A stretch of DNA of 64,000 nucleotides from Candidatus Eiseniibacteriota bacterium (GTDB taxonomy: Bacteria; Eisenbacteria; RBG-16-71-46; CAIMUX01; WJJG01): contig JAGMBO010000004.1 of assembly GCA_023129715.1 (NCBI GenBank), positions 1 to 64,000 of the forward strand, written 5' to 3'. Within the stretch, counting starts at the first letter, position 1. Each line of letters opens with the position of its first letter. A program made the position numbers and the translations under genes. The notes below the pieces were generated by a model, which saw only the letters and a list, made by a program, of their open reading frames with translations, made no database searches and was not told where the DNA came from. Below are positions 44,178 to 53,535 of the stretch, in pieces.

Positions 44178-45020
44178 ATGGCCAACATTGACCTTACTCG
44201 GATCCGGTCGAATATCCAGGCGCTGGAGATCTTGCACAATCTGCGCACCGTCAACAGCAAACTGGCGACCCACCAGCTGCGGCTGGGGACCGGCAAGCGG
44301 ATCAACAGCGCTGGAGACGATCCCGCCGGACTCACGATTGCGACCAAGCTCCACTCCCGCTATCGGGTGCTCTCTGCACTCTACGACAATGTCGGACAGG
44401 CGAAGAACCTGCTCGCCGTTGCCGAGGGCGGACTGCTGAACATCAACGACATCCTGGTCACGATGAAAGAGAAGATCATCATGTCGGCGAGCGATTCGAT
44501 CGGCACCGAGGAGCGCCAGGCGATCACCCAACAGTTGATCCAGCTGGTTGCCGAGATCAACGACATCGCTACCCAGACCGAGTTCAACGGGGTGCTGCTG
44601 CTCAACTCGGCAACGGGCCTCAATTTCCAGACCGGCCCCGACAGCCAGACCACCTGGACGACGGCGATCTACACGCCGGCCAGTCTCGGGATGGTCAACC
44701 TGGCGGCGCTGCTGCCGACCGACACGATCGACAGCACCAACTACACGAACTACACCACCGAGATCGACGCGGCGATGACTGCCGCCTCCAACGGTCTGAC
44801 CGAGCTCGGCTCGCTGGTCAATCGCTTCACCGCCAAGGAAGACATGATCTCGGTGGCGCAGATCAACACCGAGGCGGCCTACAGCCGGATCTACAACGCC
44901 GACATGGCGCTCGAGCAGCTTGAGGCGACCAAGTACCAGATTCTGCAGCAGACCTCGATGATGATGCTCACGCAGGCCAACATGAGTGCGGCCTCGATCT
45001 TGAGCCTGCTCGGAAGTTGA
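44178..45020 (+). CDS. fliC: Flagellin FliC (compact)
   Basis: This is the filament subunit, exported by the flagellar type III apparatus. The protein has 280 residues, short for a flagellin. The N-terminal D0/D1 part (LEILHNLRTVNSKLATHQLR, LGTGKRINSAGDDPAGLTIA) and the C-terminal D1/D0 part (DMISVAQINTEAAYSRIYNA, KYQILQQTSMMMLTQANMSA) are well conserved. The middle contains only a small variable segment (about 155-200, FQTGPDSQTTWTTAIYTPAS), so the outer domains D2/D3 are largely absent. A sigma28-like promoter and a CsrA-type leader precede it. Confidence 0.95.
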   Translation: MANIDLTRIRSNIQALEILHNLRTVNSKLATHQLRLGTGKRINSAGDDPAGLTIATKLHSRYRVLSALYDNVGQAKNLLAVAEGGLLNINDILVTMKEKIIMSASDSIGTEERQAITQQLIQLVAEINDIATQTEFNGVLLLNSATGLNFQTGPDSQTTWTTAIYTPASLGMVNLAALLPTDTIDSTNYTNYTTEIDAAMTAASNGLTELGSLVNRFTAKEDMISVAQINTEAAYSRIYNADMALEQLEATKYQILQQTSMMMLTQANMSAASILSLLGS

Positions 45021-45083
45021 CGCTGACGTCCTGCCGCCGAAGCGGGCGCCGGATCGACGGCCGGAAGGGATGGTTGAGCTGCG

Positions 45084-45105
45084 GGGCGCTCCTGATGGGG
45101 CGCCC
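45084..45105 (+). terminator. Possible terminator or attenuator after flagellin
   Basis: GGGCGC (45084-45089) pairs with GCGCCC (45100-45105); GCCGGA and TCCGGC can extend a larger outer stem. It lies between fliC and fliS. No T-run follows. Confidence 0.35.
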
Positions 45106-45144
45106 TCCGGCTAGGAAGCGATGATCTACGGCTAGGAAGCAAAC

Positions 45145-45456
45145 ATGCGGATGGAACCGCCCCACATCCAAGCCTACCGCCGCCAGCAGGTCGCGGGCGC
45201 CGGCCCGATCCAATTGCTGCTAATTACCTATGAACAGGCGCTGGCCGGATGCCGGCGCAAGGATCGTTTCTTGGCCCGCCGGGCGGTCGAGGAGCTGATC
45301 GGATCACTCGACTTCGACCAGGAGGGCGCCGGCGGATTGCTGGTGCTCTACGAGTGGGTGCTGCGCCTGTTGCGCGAGGGGAAATTCGCCCAGGCGGAGC
45401 AGATCCTTGACGAACTGCACACCGCCTGGTCGGGTGCTCTCGCCGCCGCCGGCTAG
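45145..45456 (+). CDS. fliS: Flagellin export chaperone FliS
   Basis: FliS binds the C-terminus of flagellin before export. The protein has 103 residues. Motifs: AYRRQQVAGAGPIQLLLITY, EQALAGC, RRAVEELIGSLDF and LLREGKFAQAEQILDELHTA. It is slightly shorter than many FliS but retains the four-helix arrangement. It sits between fliC and fliD, as expected. Confidence 0.85.
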   Translation: MRMEPPHIQAYRRQQVAGAGPIQLLLITYEQALAGCRRKDRFLARRAVEELIGSLDFDQEGAGGLLVLYEWVLRLLREGKFAQAEQILDELHTAWSGALAAAG

Positions 45457-45510
45457 GGTGCGCCGCTGCTGAGCGGCACGGGCAGCGCGAGCCAAAGGAG
45501 GGGCACCGCC

Positions 45511-46914
45511 ATGCCGACGACCGGAAGTATCGGGTCGACCGCCAGCGCCGAGATCATGACCCTCGTCGGGCAATACCTCGCGCTGGAACGCACACCGCTG
45601 ACGCGTCTGCAGACCAGCCGCACCGATCTCGACGCGCGCATCGAGACCTTCGATCAGCTCAAGAGCACCCTGCGGGATCTGCGCGGGGAGATCGAGGGCT
45701 TCCGCTGGCCCGGCGCCCTGACCCCCCTCAATCAGTTCAGTGCCACCGCGAGCGATCCCCAGGTCGTCGAGATTGCCGCCAGCGGTAGCGCCTCGATCGG
45801 CCATCACCTGTTGACGGTCGAATCCCTGGCCCGGGCTCACAGCATCGGGTCGAGCGGCCTGATCGGCAGTGAGCCGGCTGGACTCTCCGGCGACTACGGG
45901 CTGCAGATCACCCAGGGTGGGGAGAGGGTCGACGTCAACCTCTCGCTCACCGCCGGTGTGACCTGGCGCGAGACGCTTGGGGAGATCGCCGCCGCCATCC
46001 GGTCGGCCGGCGCCGGGGTGAACGTAGCGGTGGTGACGAGCAACCAACTGACCGATGAGGTTCGTCTGCTCCTGACCAGCGCGGAGAGCGGCACCGCGGC
46101 GATGATCGACGCGGTTGGGGATGTGAGCGGCAACCTGGCCCAGACTCTGGAACTGGCCGGTGCCTCGACCCCCGAGAGCTACGCGGCCAATACGATTCAG
46201 ACGGCGGCGAATGCACAGTTCACCATCGATGGCCTCGCCTTCGTCGCCAGCGGGAACCAGGTCGACGGCGCCCTGAGCGGCGTGACCCTCACCCTGCTCG
46301 GCACCAGCAGCGCCTCGGTGACCTTGTCGGTCGCCCGCGACGTCGACGCCGTGCGCTCCAGCGTCGAGAGCTTCATCGAGACCTACAACAAGCTCGTCGA
46401 CTTCGTGCGCACCGAGAGCCAGGCGGCCGACAAGAACGGGGAGAACCGCGGCGCCTTCGCCGGGGATGCGATCTTCATGGGCCTGCGCCGTGACCTGCGA
46501 CGGGCCTTGACCGACCCGGTTGCCGCCCTGGGCGAGAGTGGGGCGATCGACAGCCTGGCCAGGATCGGGATCACCGCCGATCGGGATGGCCGGCTCTCGA
46601 TCTCCGATCCGACCGCCTTCGCAGAGGCGCTGCGCAGTGACGCGGCGGAGGTCGACCAGCTCTTCCGGCAGGAAGAGGATGGCATCGCCGTGCGGGCGCT
46701 CGACCTGATCGAGCGCCATGCCGCCACCGACGGACTCATCGCCAGTCGCACCGATACGCTCGAGTTCCGTGGCCGCCTGCTCGACCGGCAGATCGATCAG
46801 ATGGAAGACCGGCTGGCGCGGCGCGAGAAGCAGCTGATCAACTACTTCTCTTCGCTGCAATCGATGATGGTGCGATTGGTCGAGCAACAGAACTCGCTCA
46901 GCGGGCTCAGCTAG
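45511..46914 (+). CDS. fliD: Filament cap protein FliD
   Basis: FliD caps the growing filament and assists flagellin folding. The protein has 467 residues. The N-terminal region (GSTASAEIMTLVGQYLALER, PLTRLQTSRTDLDARIETFD), the central variable region with QIAASGSAS-like blocks (LLTVESLARAHSIGSSG), and the C-terminal part (DSLARIGITADRDGRLSISD, YFSSLQSMMVRLVEQQNSLS) match the family. AAAGGAGGGG precedes the ATG. Confidence 0.9.
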   Translation: MPTTGSIGSTASAEIMTLVGQYLALERTPLTRLQTSRTDLDARIETFDQLKSTLRDLRGEIEGFRWPGALTPLNQFSATASDPQVVEIAASGSASIGHHLLTVESLARAHSIGSSGLIGSEPAGLSGDYGLQITQGGERVDVNLSLTAGVTWRETLGEIAAAIRSAGAGVNVAVVTSNQLTDEVRLLLTSAESGTAAMIDAVGDVSGNLAQTLELAGASTPESYAANTIQTAANAQFTIDGLAFVASGNQVDGALSGVTLTLLGTSSASVTLSVARDVDAVRSSVESFIETYNKLVDFVRTESQAADKNGENRGAFAGDAIFMGLRRDLRRALTDPVAALGESGAIDSLARIGITADRDGRLSISDPTAFAEALRSDAAEVDQLFRQEEDGIAVRALDLIERHAATDGLIASRTDTLEFRGRLLDRQIDQMEDRLARREKQLINYFSSLQSMMVRLVEQQNSLSGLS

Positions 46915-46921
46915 GGAGACC

Positions 46922-47320
46922 ATGTCCGGCGCGCGTCACACCCCTCCCGGCCACTCCTTGGCCCGCCCCCGTCGGGCGGCGGATGCCGTCGCCCGCGCGG
47001 GTGAGCTCTATGCCGGCGCGCGCCGCGCCTTGGAGCGCGGGGCCTGGCGTGAGGCGACCGCCACGCTCGAACAGGCCGGCCAGTGGCTCTCGGCCTGGGA
47101 GGTTGGTGAGGGCAGGCTGCCGCCTGAGGCAGGCAGCGCGGGTCTGGACCTGGCGGTCGCGGGGGCGCGCGATCAGCTCACCCGCTTGCGCCGTAGCCTG
47201 GCGGAGAAGCTCGAGCGGATCGCCGCGGATCGGGTCCGAGTGCGCGAGCACCGGCGCACGCTGCGGCGCTTCGGGTCGCGGTCTGCAGGCGCGGGGCGTT
47301 GGCTCGACCAGAGCGGCTAG
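46922..47320 (+). CDS. Small helical protein, FliT-position candidate chaperone
   Basis: The protein has 132 residues. It is Ala/Arg-rich and helical (AVARAGELYAGARRALERGA, LRRSLAEKLERIAADRVRV). No confident family match. Its position immediately after fliD (7-base gap) is where FliT, the FliD export chaperone, often lies. It is therefore a candidate FliT-like chaperone, by context only. Confidence 0.5.
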   Translation: MSGARHTPPGHSLARPRRAADAVARAGELYAGARRALERGAWREATATLEQAGQWLSAWEVGEGRLPPEAGSAGLDLAVAGARDQLTRLRRSLAEKLERIAADRVRVREHRRTLRRFGSRSAGAGRWLDQSG

Positions 47321-47350
47321 GAGGCCGCGCGAGCAAGGGAAGGAGCGACC

Positions 47351-47671
47351 ATGGCTGTCGAGAACATCGGGCCCCGGGGAGAATCGATCACCCCGCAGCA
47401 GCGCCCACCAGGAACCGAAGCCACGAGAATCAGCCGTTCGGAGCGCCGCGCAGACGCCGGGGCGGTCCGCAAGCGGGCCGGCGACTTCTCGAGTCGGCTG
47501 GAATACTCGGATCGCATGACCCGGGGGCTGCCGACGGGCCCGGCGATCCGGGCCGATCGCGTGGCGCAAGCCCGCGAGCGGATCGCCGCGGGGTACTATG
47601 AGCAGCCGGTGGTGAAGCGGGAACTCGCGGTGCGGCTGCTGGGAAGTCTCGGACTCGATCGGGAGGACTAG
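47351..47671 (+). CDS. flgM: FlgM-like anti-sigma28 factor
   Basis: The protein has 106 residues. The disordered, charged N-terminal part (about 1-60) is followed by the FlgM-type C-terminal helices (RADRVAQARERIAAGYYEQP, VVKRELAVRLLGSLGL), which bind and hold the sigma28 factor until FlgM is exported. The gene lies after fliD and the FliT-position gene, a common place for flgM. A FliA gene itself is not visible in this window. Confidence 0.75.
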   Translation: MAVENIGPRGESITPQQRPPGTEATRISRSERRADAGAVRKRAGDFSSRLEYSDRMTRGLPTGPAIRADRVAQARERIAAGYYEQPVVKRELAVRLLGSLGLDRED

Positions 47672-47676
47672 ACCCC

Positions 47677-48423
47677 ATGTCGGCGACCATCACCGAGGAG
47701 ATCCTCCGCCGCGTTTTCGCTGCCGGAACTCTCGTGGCCCTCCAGCCGCTCGATCGCCCCGCGGCTCCTCGCTTCCAGGGCTTCGTGGGCGAGTGGAAGC
47801 GGCACGCCTGCCGTCTCGAACTCAGGGCAGCGCGGGAGCAGATTGCGCTCGTCTCGAACGAGCCGGTCGAGATGCTCCATGGGCGCCTGGATGGGCTCTA
47901 TCGCGTGGCGGGGGTGCTGCGGTTGGGCGACCGTCGGCCCGACGAGCCGGCCGCATCCGGCAGGCCGGCTGCCCAGACCGTCTGGCTGCAGCTCACCTCC
48001 GATACCGCCGAGCGTCGTCAGCGCCGGGCGTTCTACCGCCTGCCCGGGCGCTGGCCGGCCCTGATCCACCGTTCGGCGAACCCGGGTCCGGTGCGGGAGA
48101 GCGCGGCGGGGACCCTCGGGGCGGCGGCCGCCAGGGCCCACGATCTCAGCGCCGGGGGGATGCTGATCGACGATTGCGAGGCGCTTCTGGCTGTCGGGAC
48201 GCGATTCCGGGCGACCCTCGATCTGCAGGATGGCGCGTCTCCCCTGGCGCTCACCGCGCTTGCCGTGCGGCGCCACCCGGTTCCCGCCGGCTTTCCGCGC
48301 CGGTGGGGCTGCCGCTTCCTCGATCTGGCCGTGGAGCACGAAGAACGTATCCTCGGCCGCTTGCATGCCCTCACCCGCATGCGCCTCGCAGGGGGTGTCC
48401 GGCTCGGGCCGTCCTCGCGGTAG
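47677..48423 (+). CDS. PilZ-domain protein (YcgR-like flagellar brake candidate)
   Basis: The protein has 248 residues. The C-terminal PilZ domain has the c-di-GMP-binding pattern: R-x-x-x-R (ERRQRRAFYR, about 110-119) and D-x-S-x-x-G (HDLSAGGML). The N-terminal part (about 10-100) resembles the YcgR-N domain that contacts the motor. By context and domains it is a c-di-GMP-responsive motility regulator. It overlaps no other gene but is only 5 bases after flgM. Confidence 0.82.
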   Translation: MSATITEEILRRVFAAGTLVALQPLDRPAAPRFQGFVGEWKRHACRLELRAAREQIALVSNEPVEMLHGRLDGLYRVAGVLRLGDRRPDEPAASGRPAAQTVWLQLTSDTAERRQRRAFYRLPGRWPALIHRSANPGPVRESAAGTLGAAAARAHDLSAGGMLIDDCEALLAVGTRFRATLDLQDGASPLALTALAVRRHPVPAGFPRRWGCRFLDLAVEHEERILGRLHALTRMRLAGGVRLGPSSR

Positions 48424-48527
48424 CGTGGGGGAATGGCCTTTCAGCGATTTGCGAGCGCTGCTACGATTCCCTCGATCGCTGACCCTATCGCACAGCCCTG
48501 CTCCTATCATCCGTGAAGGGAATCGCG

Positions 48528-50157
48528 ATGGAGGAACCGAGCGCAACTCAGTCTCTGGGCGCGCTGGCAACGCCGACGTGGATCGAGGCCCCGGGCCGTG
48601 AGGCTGGCGACCGTGATGCACGAGGACTGCGCGCGGCGGCCGCCACGGCCTACCGCAGTGCGGTGCGTTGGGCAGTGGTGATCGATCTCGAAGGCACCGC
48701 CCACCGCTTGGCCGGCCCGCTTCCCGCAGGATCCGCCGGGCCGCGTTTGCTCGAGGCCCTCGAATCCCCCCTGATCTGGAAACAGGTGCAGCCGGGCGAG
48801 CGCTATGCCGCCGGGCGCCTGCGGGATCTGCTGCCCGCCTGGCCATCGCTGCCCGACTGTGAGGTCCGCTTTCTGCGCGAGGGCGAACGTCCCTTGGGGG
48901 CCGTCGCGCTGAGCGGTGGGCGCTCGCATCCGGAGGGTCCCCCTGCCGAGGGCGACCCCGTGCGCGAGCAACAGGAACGCGCGGGTGATCATCTGATGAC
49001 GCTGGCCGCCCGCGGTTGGCTGCTCGAGCGGGAGGCGCGCAGCCTCTCGCGGTTCGCGCGAGCGCTCGTGGCCGCCTCCGATCGAGGCGTGCTGGCGATC
49101 GATGAGCAGGGGTGCGTCACATTCCTGAGCCCCCGGGGCGGTGAGATCTTGGGCGTCGAGCCGGCGCAGGCGGTCGGATTGGATTGCACCCGGCTCTTTC
49201 TCCCGGCGGTCGGTGAGCGCCACCCGCTGCTCGATGGTCTCGATGGGGCGCTCGCCCGCATCGACCTCTACGTCACCGATGCCCGCGGGCATGACTTGCC
49301 GCTCTCGCTGAGCATGCACCGGATGTTCTCCGCAGGAGACCAGGTGCAGGGGCTGGTCTGCCTCTTCCGGGACCTGACCGAGGAGCGCACCTTCGATCTC
49401 GAGGCGCAGCGGCGCGAGCGGCTCGCCGCGATCGGGGAACTGGCCGCCGGCGTAGCCCACGAGATCCGCAACCCGCTGACCGGGATCGCCAATTGCGCCC
49501 AAGTGCTCCAGATGCGCCTGGAAGGGGAGGATGGCAACCGCCGGATGGCCGACTTGATCCTGCGGGAGACCCAGCGGCTCGAGCGGATCATCACCGGTCT
49601 GCTCGGGTTCGCCCGCCCGGGTCCGCCGCGCATGCAGGAGAGCGCGATCGAGGAGATCGTGCGCACCGCCCTCGAGCTGCAGGCGCCGATCTGCGAGCAG
49701 CGCGGCGTGCGCTGCGAGCTACGCGTGGCTGGGCGCATCCCGCCGCTCCATGTCGATCCCGAGCAGATCCAACAGGTGCTCGTCAATCTGATGCGCAACG
49801 CCGTGGCTGCGATGCCCGACGGGGGCTTGCTCGACATCGAGACCTCGGTCGCCCGGCGTCGGCCCCACCGCCGCCGCGGCATGGGGCGCCGGGCGACCGA
49901 TCGCGTGCGCGTGCCGCGGGAGGCCCCGCTGGCTCGTTTCGTGCGCGTCCGCGTCCGGGACACCGGCTGCGGGATCCCCGAGGAGACGCTCGGTCGGATC
50001 TTCGATCCTTTTTTCACCACGCGCTCGGAAGGCACCGGCCTGGGGCTCGCGGTGTCGCAGTCGATCATTCAGGAACATGGCGGATTCCTATCCGTGCAGA
50101 GCGTGCAGGGCCGGGGCACGACCTTCGATGTCGATCTTCCGGTGGAACGGAGGCGCA

Positions 50158-50186
<29 letters not shown>
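48528..50186 (+). CDS. NtrB/FlrB-like sensor histidine kinase (first pair)
   Basis: The 552-residue reading starts MEEPSATQSLGALATPTW after GAAGGGAATCGCG. A variable N-terminal region and a PAS domain (about 170-290, ALVAASDRGVLAIDEQGCVT) come first. The HisKA helix has the phosphorylated His in GVAHEIRNPLTGIAN (about 310). The HATPase part has the N box (QVLVNLMRNAVAAMPDGG), G1 (VRDTGCGIPEETLGRIFDPF) and G2 (GTGLGLAVSQSII). No membrane segment is seen, so it is a soluble kinase. It overlaps the next gene, a sigma54-dependent regulator, and very probably phosphorylates it. Confidence 0.88.
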
Positions 50187-51609
<1,423 letters not shown>

Positions 51610-52162
51610 TCCGCAGTGCCTGATCTCCCGTAGGCCGGCGCACCCGTCCCCGGGCCTCGCCTGTTCGCATGTTCGCGTGTTTGCGGGGCGAGGGAGGGGA
51701 CGAGGCCAGCGGGACCGGCGCGCGCCGGGGCAGGCCTGCCGCAGGAGCGCGCGCCTTGGGTCCGCTTCGCGCGGCGCATCACCGTGCATGCCCGCGGAGT
51801 CTGGGCCGCGCGGCGGACACATCCCGCCGACCCCGTCCCCTCCCTCGCCCCTCTGGGGAACTCGGTCTCGCGCAGCGGGGCCGTGCCCGCACTTAGCTCC
51901 GGCCAGTCCCTGGCCGCAGGGGATGGTTTCTTGCCCTCCCGATCATCCGCGCCGCCTTCTCCGATCTCGCCGGGCATCGGCGGCATGGTTGAAGTAGGGC
52001 TTTGGAGATCACGCGTAACGCTGTTGTGTGCAGTCCGTTGGACGAGCGCGCGATCTGTAGACCGACTCCTGGGACCGTGGCTCTGCTCCCCTCCGTCGGC
52101 CGCTCCGAAGCCTGGCACAGGCATTGCAAGTCTGGATGGGCATGAGGGGAGGTGGGTAGAGG
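51610..52162. other. Intergenic region with a sigma54 promoter
   Basis: About 550 bases without a gene; the longest gap in the cluster. Apart from the sigma54 site at 52113 and the ribosome site GGGGAGGTGGG before 52163, I see GC-rich sequence and no convincing gene. Confidence 0.5.
52113..52128 (+). promoter_or_regulatory. Sigma54 promoter before the sigma-region-4/CheB-like operon
   Basis: TGGCACAGGCATTGCA fits TGGCACG-N4-TTGCA at nearly every position, with exact GG-N10-GC spacing. It lies about 35 bases before the start at 52163. Confidence 0.75.
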
Positions 52163-52465
52163 ATGGCGTCCTCAACGCGACTCTGGTACGCGCTACGCCG
52201 GCTGGCCGCCGGCGACTCCCGCCCGCGGCAGCTCTCTGTTGCGGTGCGCGAGAAGGTGGTCGCCGAGGCGATCGACCAGCTTCCCGAGCGCGCCCGCCTG
52301 CTCGTGGCCCTGCGCTACTTCGAGGGCCTGGGCCGCATGGAACTCTCGGCAGCACTCGGGCTGGCCGAGGCGGAGATCGACCGCGAGATCACGGCGGCGG
52401 TGACCGAGATTCACGCGGCGTTGGACCGCGCCGAGGCTCGCTGCCGGGTGGGGAGTGCGGAATGA
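52163..52465 (+). CDS. Small protein with only a sigma70 region 4-like domain
   Basis: The protein has 100 residues. Residues about 37-85 (AIDQLPERARLLVALRYFEG, LGRMELSAALGLAEAEID) match sigma-factor region 4 in the FliA manner (A-I-x-x-L-P-E-R-x-R-L-x-L-x-L-x-Y-x-E, then the HTH). Regions 2 and 3 that bind -10 DNA and core polymerase are absent, so it cannot be a complete sigma factor. It might act as an auxiliary, antagonist or binding partner of FlgM, or be the end of a truncated fliA. It is translationally coupled (ATGA) to the CheB-like gene and follows a sigma54 promoter. Confidence 0.65.
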   Translation: MASSTRLWYALRRLAAGDSRPRQLSVAVREKVVAEAIDQLPERARLLVALRYFEGLGRMELSAALGLAEAEIDREITAAVTEIHAALDRAEARCRVGSAE

Positions 52466-53535
52466 GGGATTGGGGAGCACCGGCCGGGAATCCGGTGCGG
52501 CTGTATCTGGCCGACGCGGACGCTTCCCTGGCGGCGCAGATCCGTGAGTGGGCGGGAGCGGCTCCCGGCGCATTCTCGCTGGAGGCGTTTCCCTCGAACC
52601 GGCAGCTGCTGCGCCGGGTCGAGTTCGAGTGTCCCGACGCCGTGCTGCTCGATGTGACCATGCCGCGACTCGACGGGTTGACCGCCCTGCGCGCGCTGCG
52701 CTCGACCGGCGTGCCGGTGGTCATGCTCAGTCCTAATACGATCGAGGGGGCCCGCGCGGCGATCGAGGCGCTGGTTGCCGGCGCCGCCGATTGTTTCTTG
52801 AAGAAACGCCATCACCGGCAACCGCGCTTGGCGATGACCGGCCCGCAGTTCGTGCGCCGGATTCGGCGCGCCATCGTCGAGCATGACGCCGATTCCCCAT
52901 CCCGGGCGCAGACGACCTGGAGGAGCATCGAGGTCGATGATCGGGGCCGCGTCGTTGCCGGCCGGCCCCATCCGGTACCCTTCCCGCGCCGGGAGTCATG
53001 GGTCGGCCTTGCCTGGACCCCCATGCGCTCGTTGGGGCGCCTAGTTCGCAGCCTGGCGGCGGCGCCCGAACGACCTCCGGGCGGCATGCTGCTCGGGGCC
53101 TGCCTGCCGCAGCGCTACACGCGCGCCCTGGCCGAGGGGGCGGCCCGTCACTGGAACCGCGTCGTCCTTGAATTGCAGGCGGGTGAGTCGCTGCGTCCCG
53201 GGCAGTGGCGGGTGATCCCCGGCCGACATCACGTGCGCATGACGGGCAACGGCTCCGCGGGCGCTCATCTTGCTCTGGAGAACAACCGATTGGCCGAGGA
53301 GGAATCGGCGCTTGCCCGCCAGCTCGCGCTGCTCGACGGTGCCGCTGCCTCCCAGCTGCGCCTCTATCTCTACGAACAACCAACCGGACAGAGCGGCCAG
53401 GTGCTTCACCGCCTTCTGGAAGCCGGCTGTACGGTTCTCTTGCACGGCGAAGCGGCGGCAACGCTGCGATTCGAACTCGAGGAGAAGCATGCCGATCAAG
53501 ACTACTGCGGAAAGCACGGGCGCAGCGCGGCGTAG
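52462..53535 (+). CDS. CheB-like receiver/methylesterase-fold protein with a lost catalytic triad
   Basis: The protein has 357 residues. The receiver (about 12-125) is CheB-like: YLADADASLAAQIREW, AVLLDVTMPRLDGLTAL with the phospho-Asp, VVMLSPNTIEGARAAIEALV and CFLKK. The C-terminal half follows the CheB fold (VGLAWTPMRSLGRLVRSLA, MLLGACLPQRYTRALAEGA, LQAGESLRPGQWRVIPGRHH, VLHRLLEAGCTVLLHGEAAA). Catalytic positions look replaced: the GASTGG Ser block reads GLAWTP, the QH(M) His block reads ACL, and the G-M-G-x-D-G Asp block reads QPTGQSGQ. Demethylation of chemoreceptors is therefore unlikely. A phosphorylation-dependent scaffold or regulator role is inferred. Its ATG overlaps the upstream stop. 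Confidence 0.72.
   Translation: MRDWGAPAGNPVRLYLADADASLAAQIREWAGAAPGAFSLEAFPSNRQLLRRVEFECPDAVLLDVTMPRLDGLTALRALRSTGVPVVMLSPNTIEGARAAIEALVAGAADCFLKKRHHRQPRLAMTGPQFVRRIRRAIVEHDADSPSRAQTTWRSIEVDDRGRVVAGRPHPVPFPRRESWVGLAWTPMRSLGRLVRSLAAAPERPPGGMLLGACLPQRYTRALAEGAARHWNRVVLELQAGESLRPGQWRVIPGRHHVRMTGNGSAGAHLALENNRLAEEESALARQLALLDGAAASQLRLYLYEQPTGQSGQVLHRLLEAGCTVLLHGEAAATLRFELEEKHADQDYCGKHGRSAA

Noticed and set aside
45474-45489. CGGCACGGGCAGCGCG before fliD
   Set aside because: Spacing is right but the -12 element (TTGCA) is not preserved; likely chance in GC-rich sequence.
51784-52461. Long upstream extension of the CheB-like frame
   Set aside because: The extension is low-complexity, runs across the sigma54 promoter and the sigma-region-4 gene in another frame, and CheB similarity begins only at 52462.
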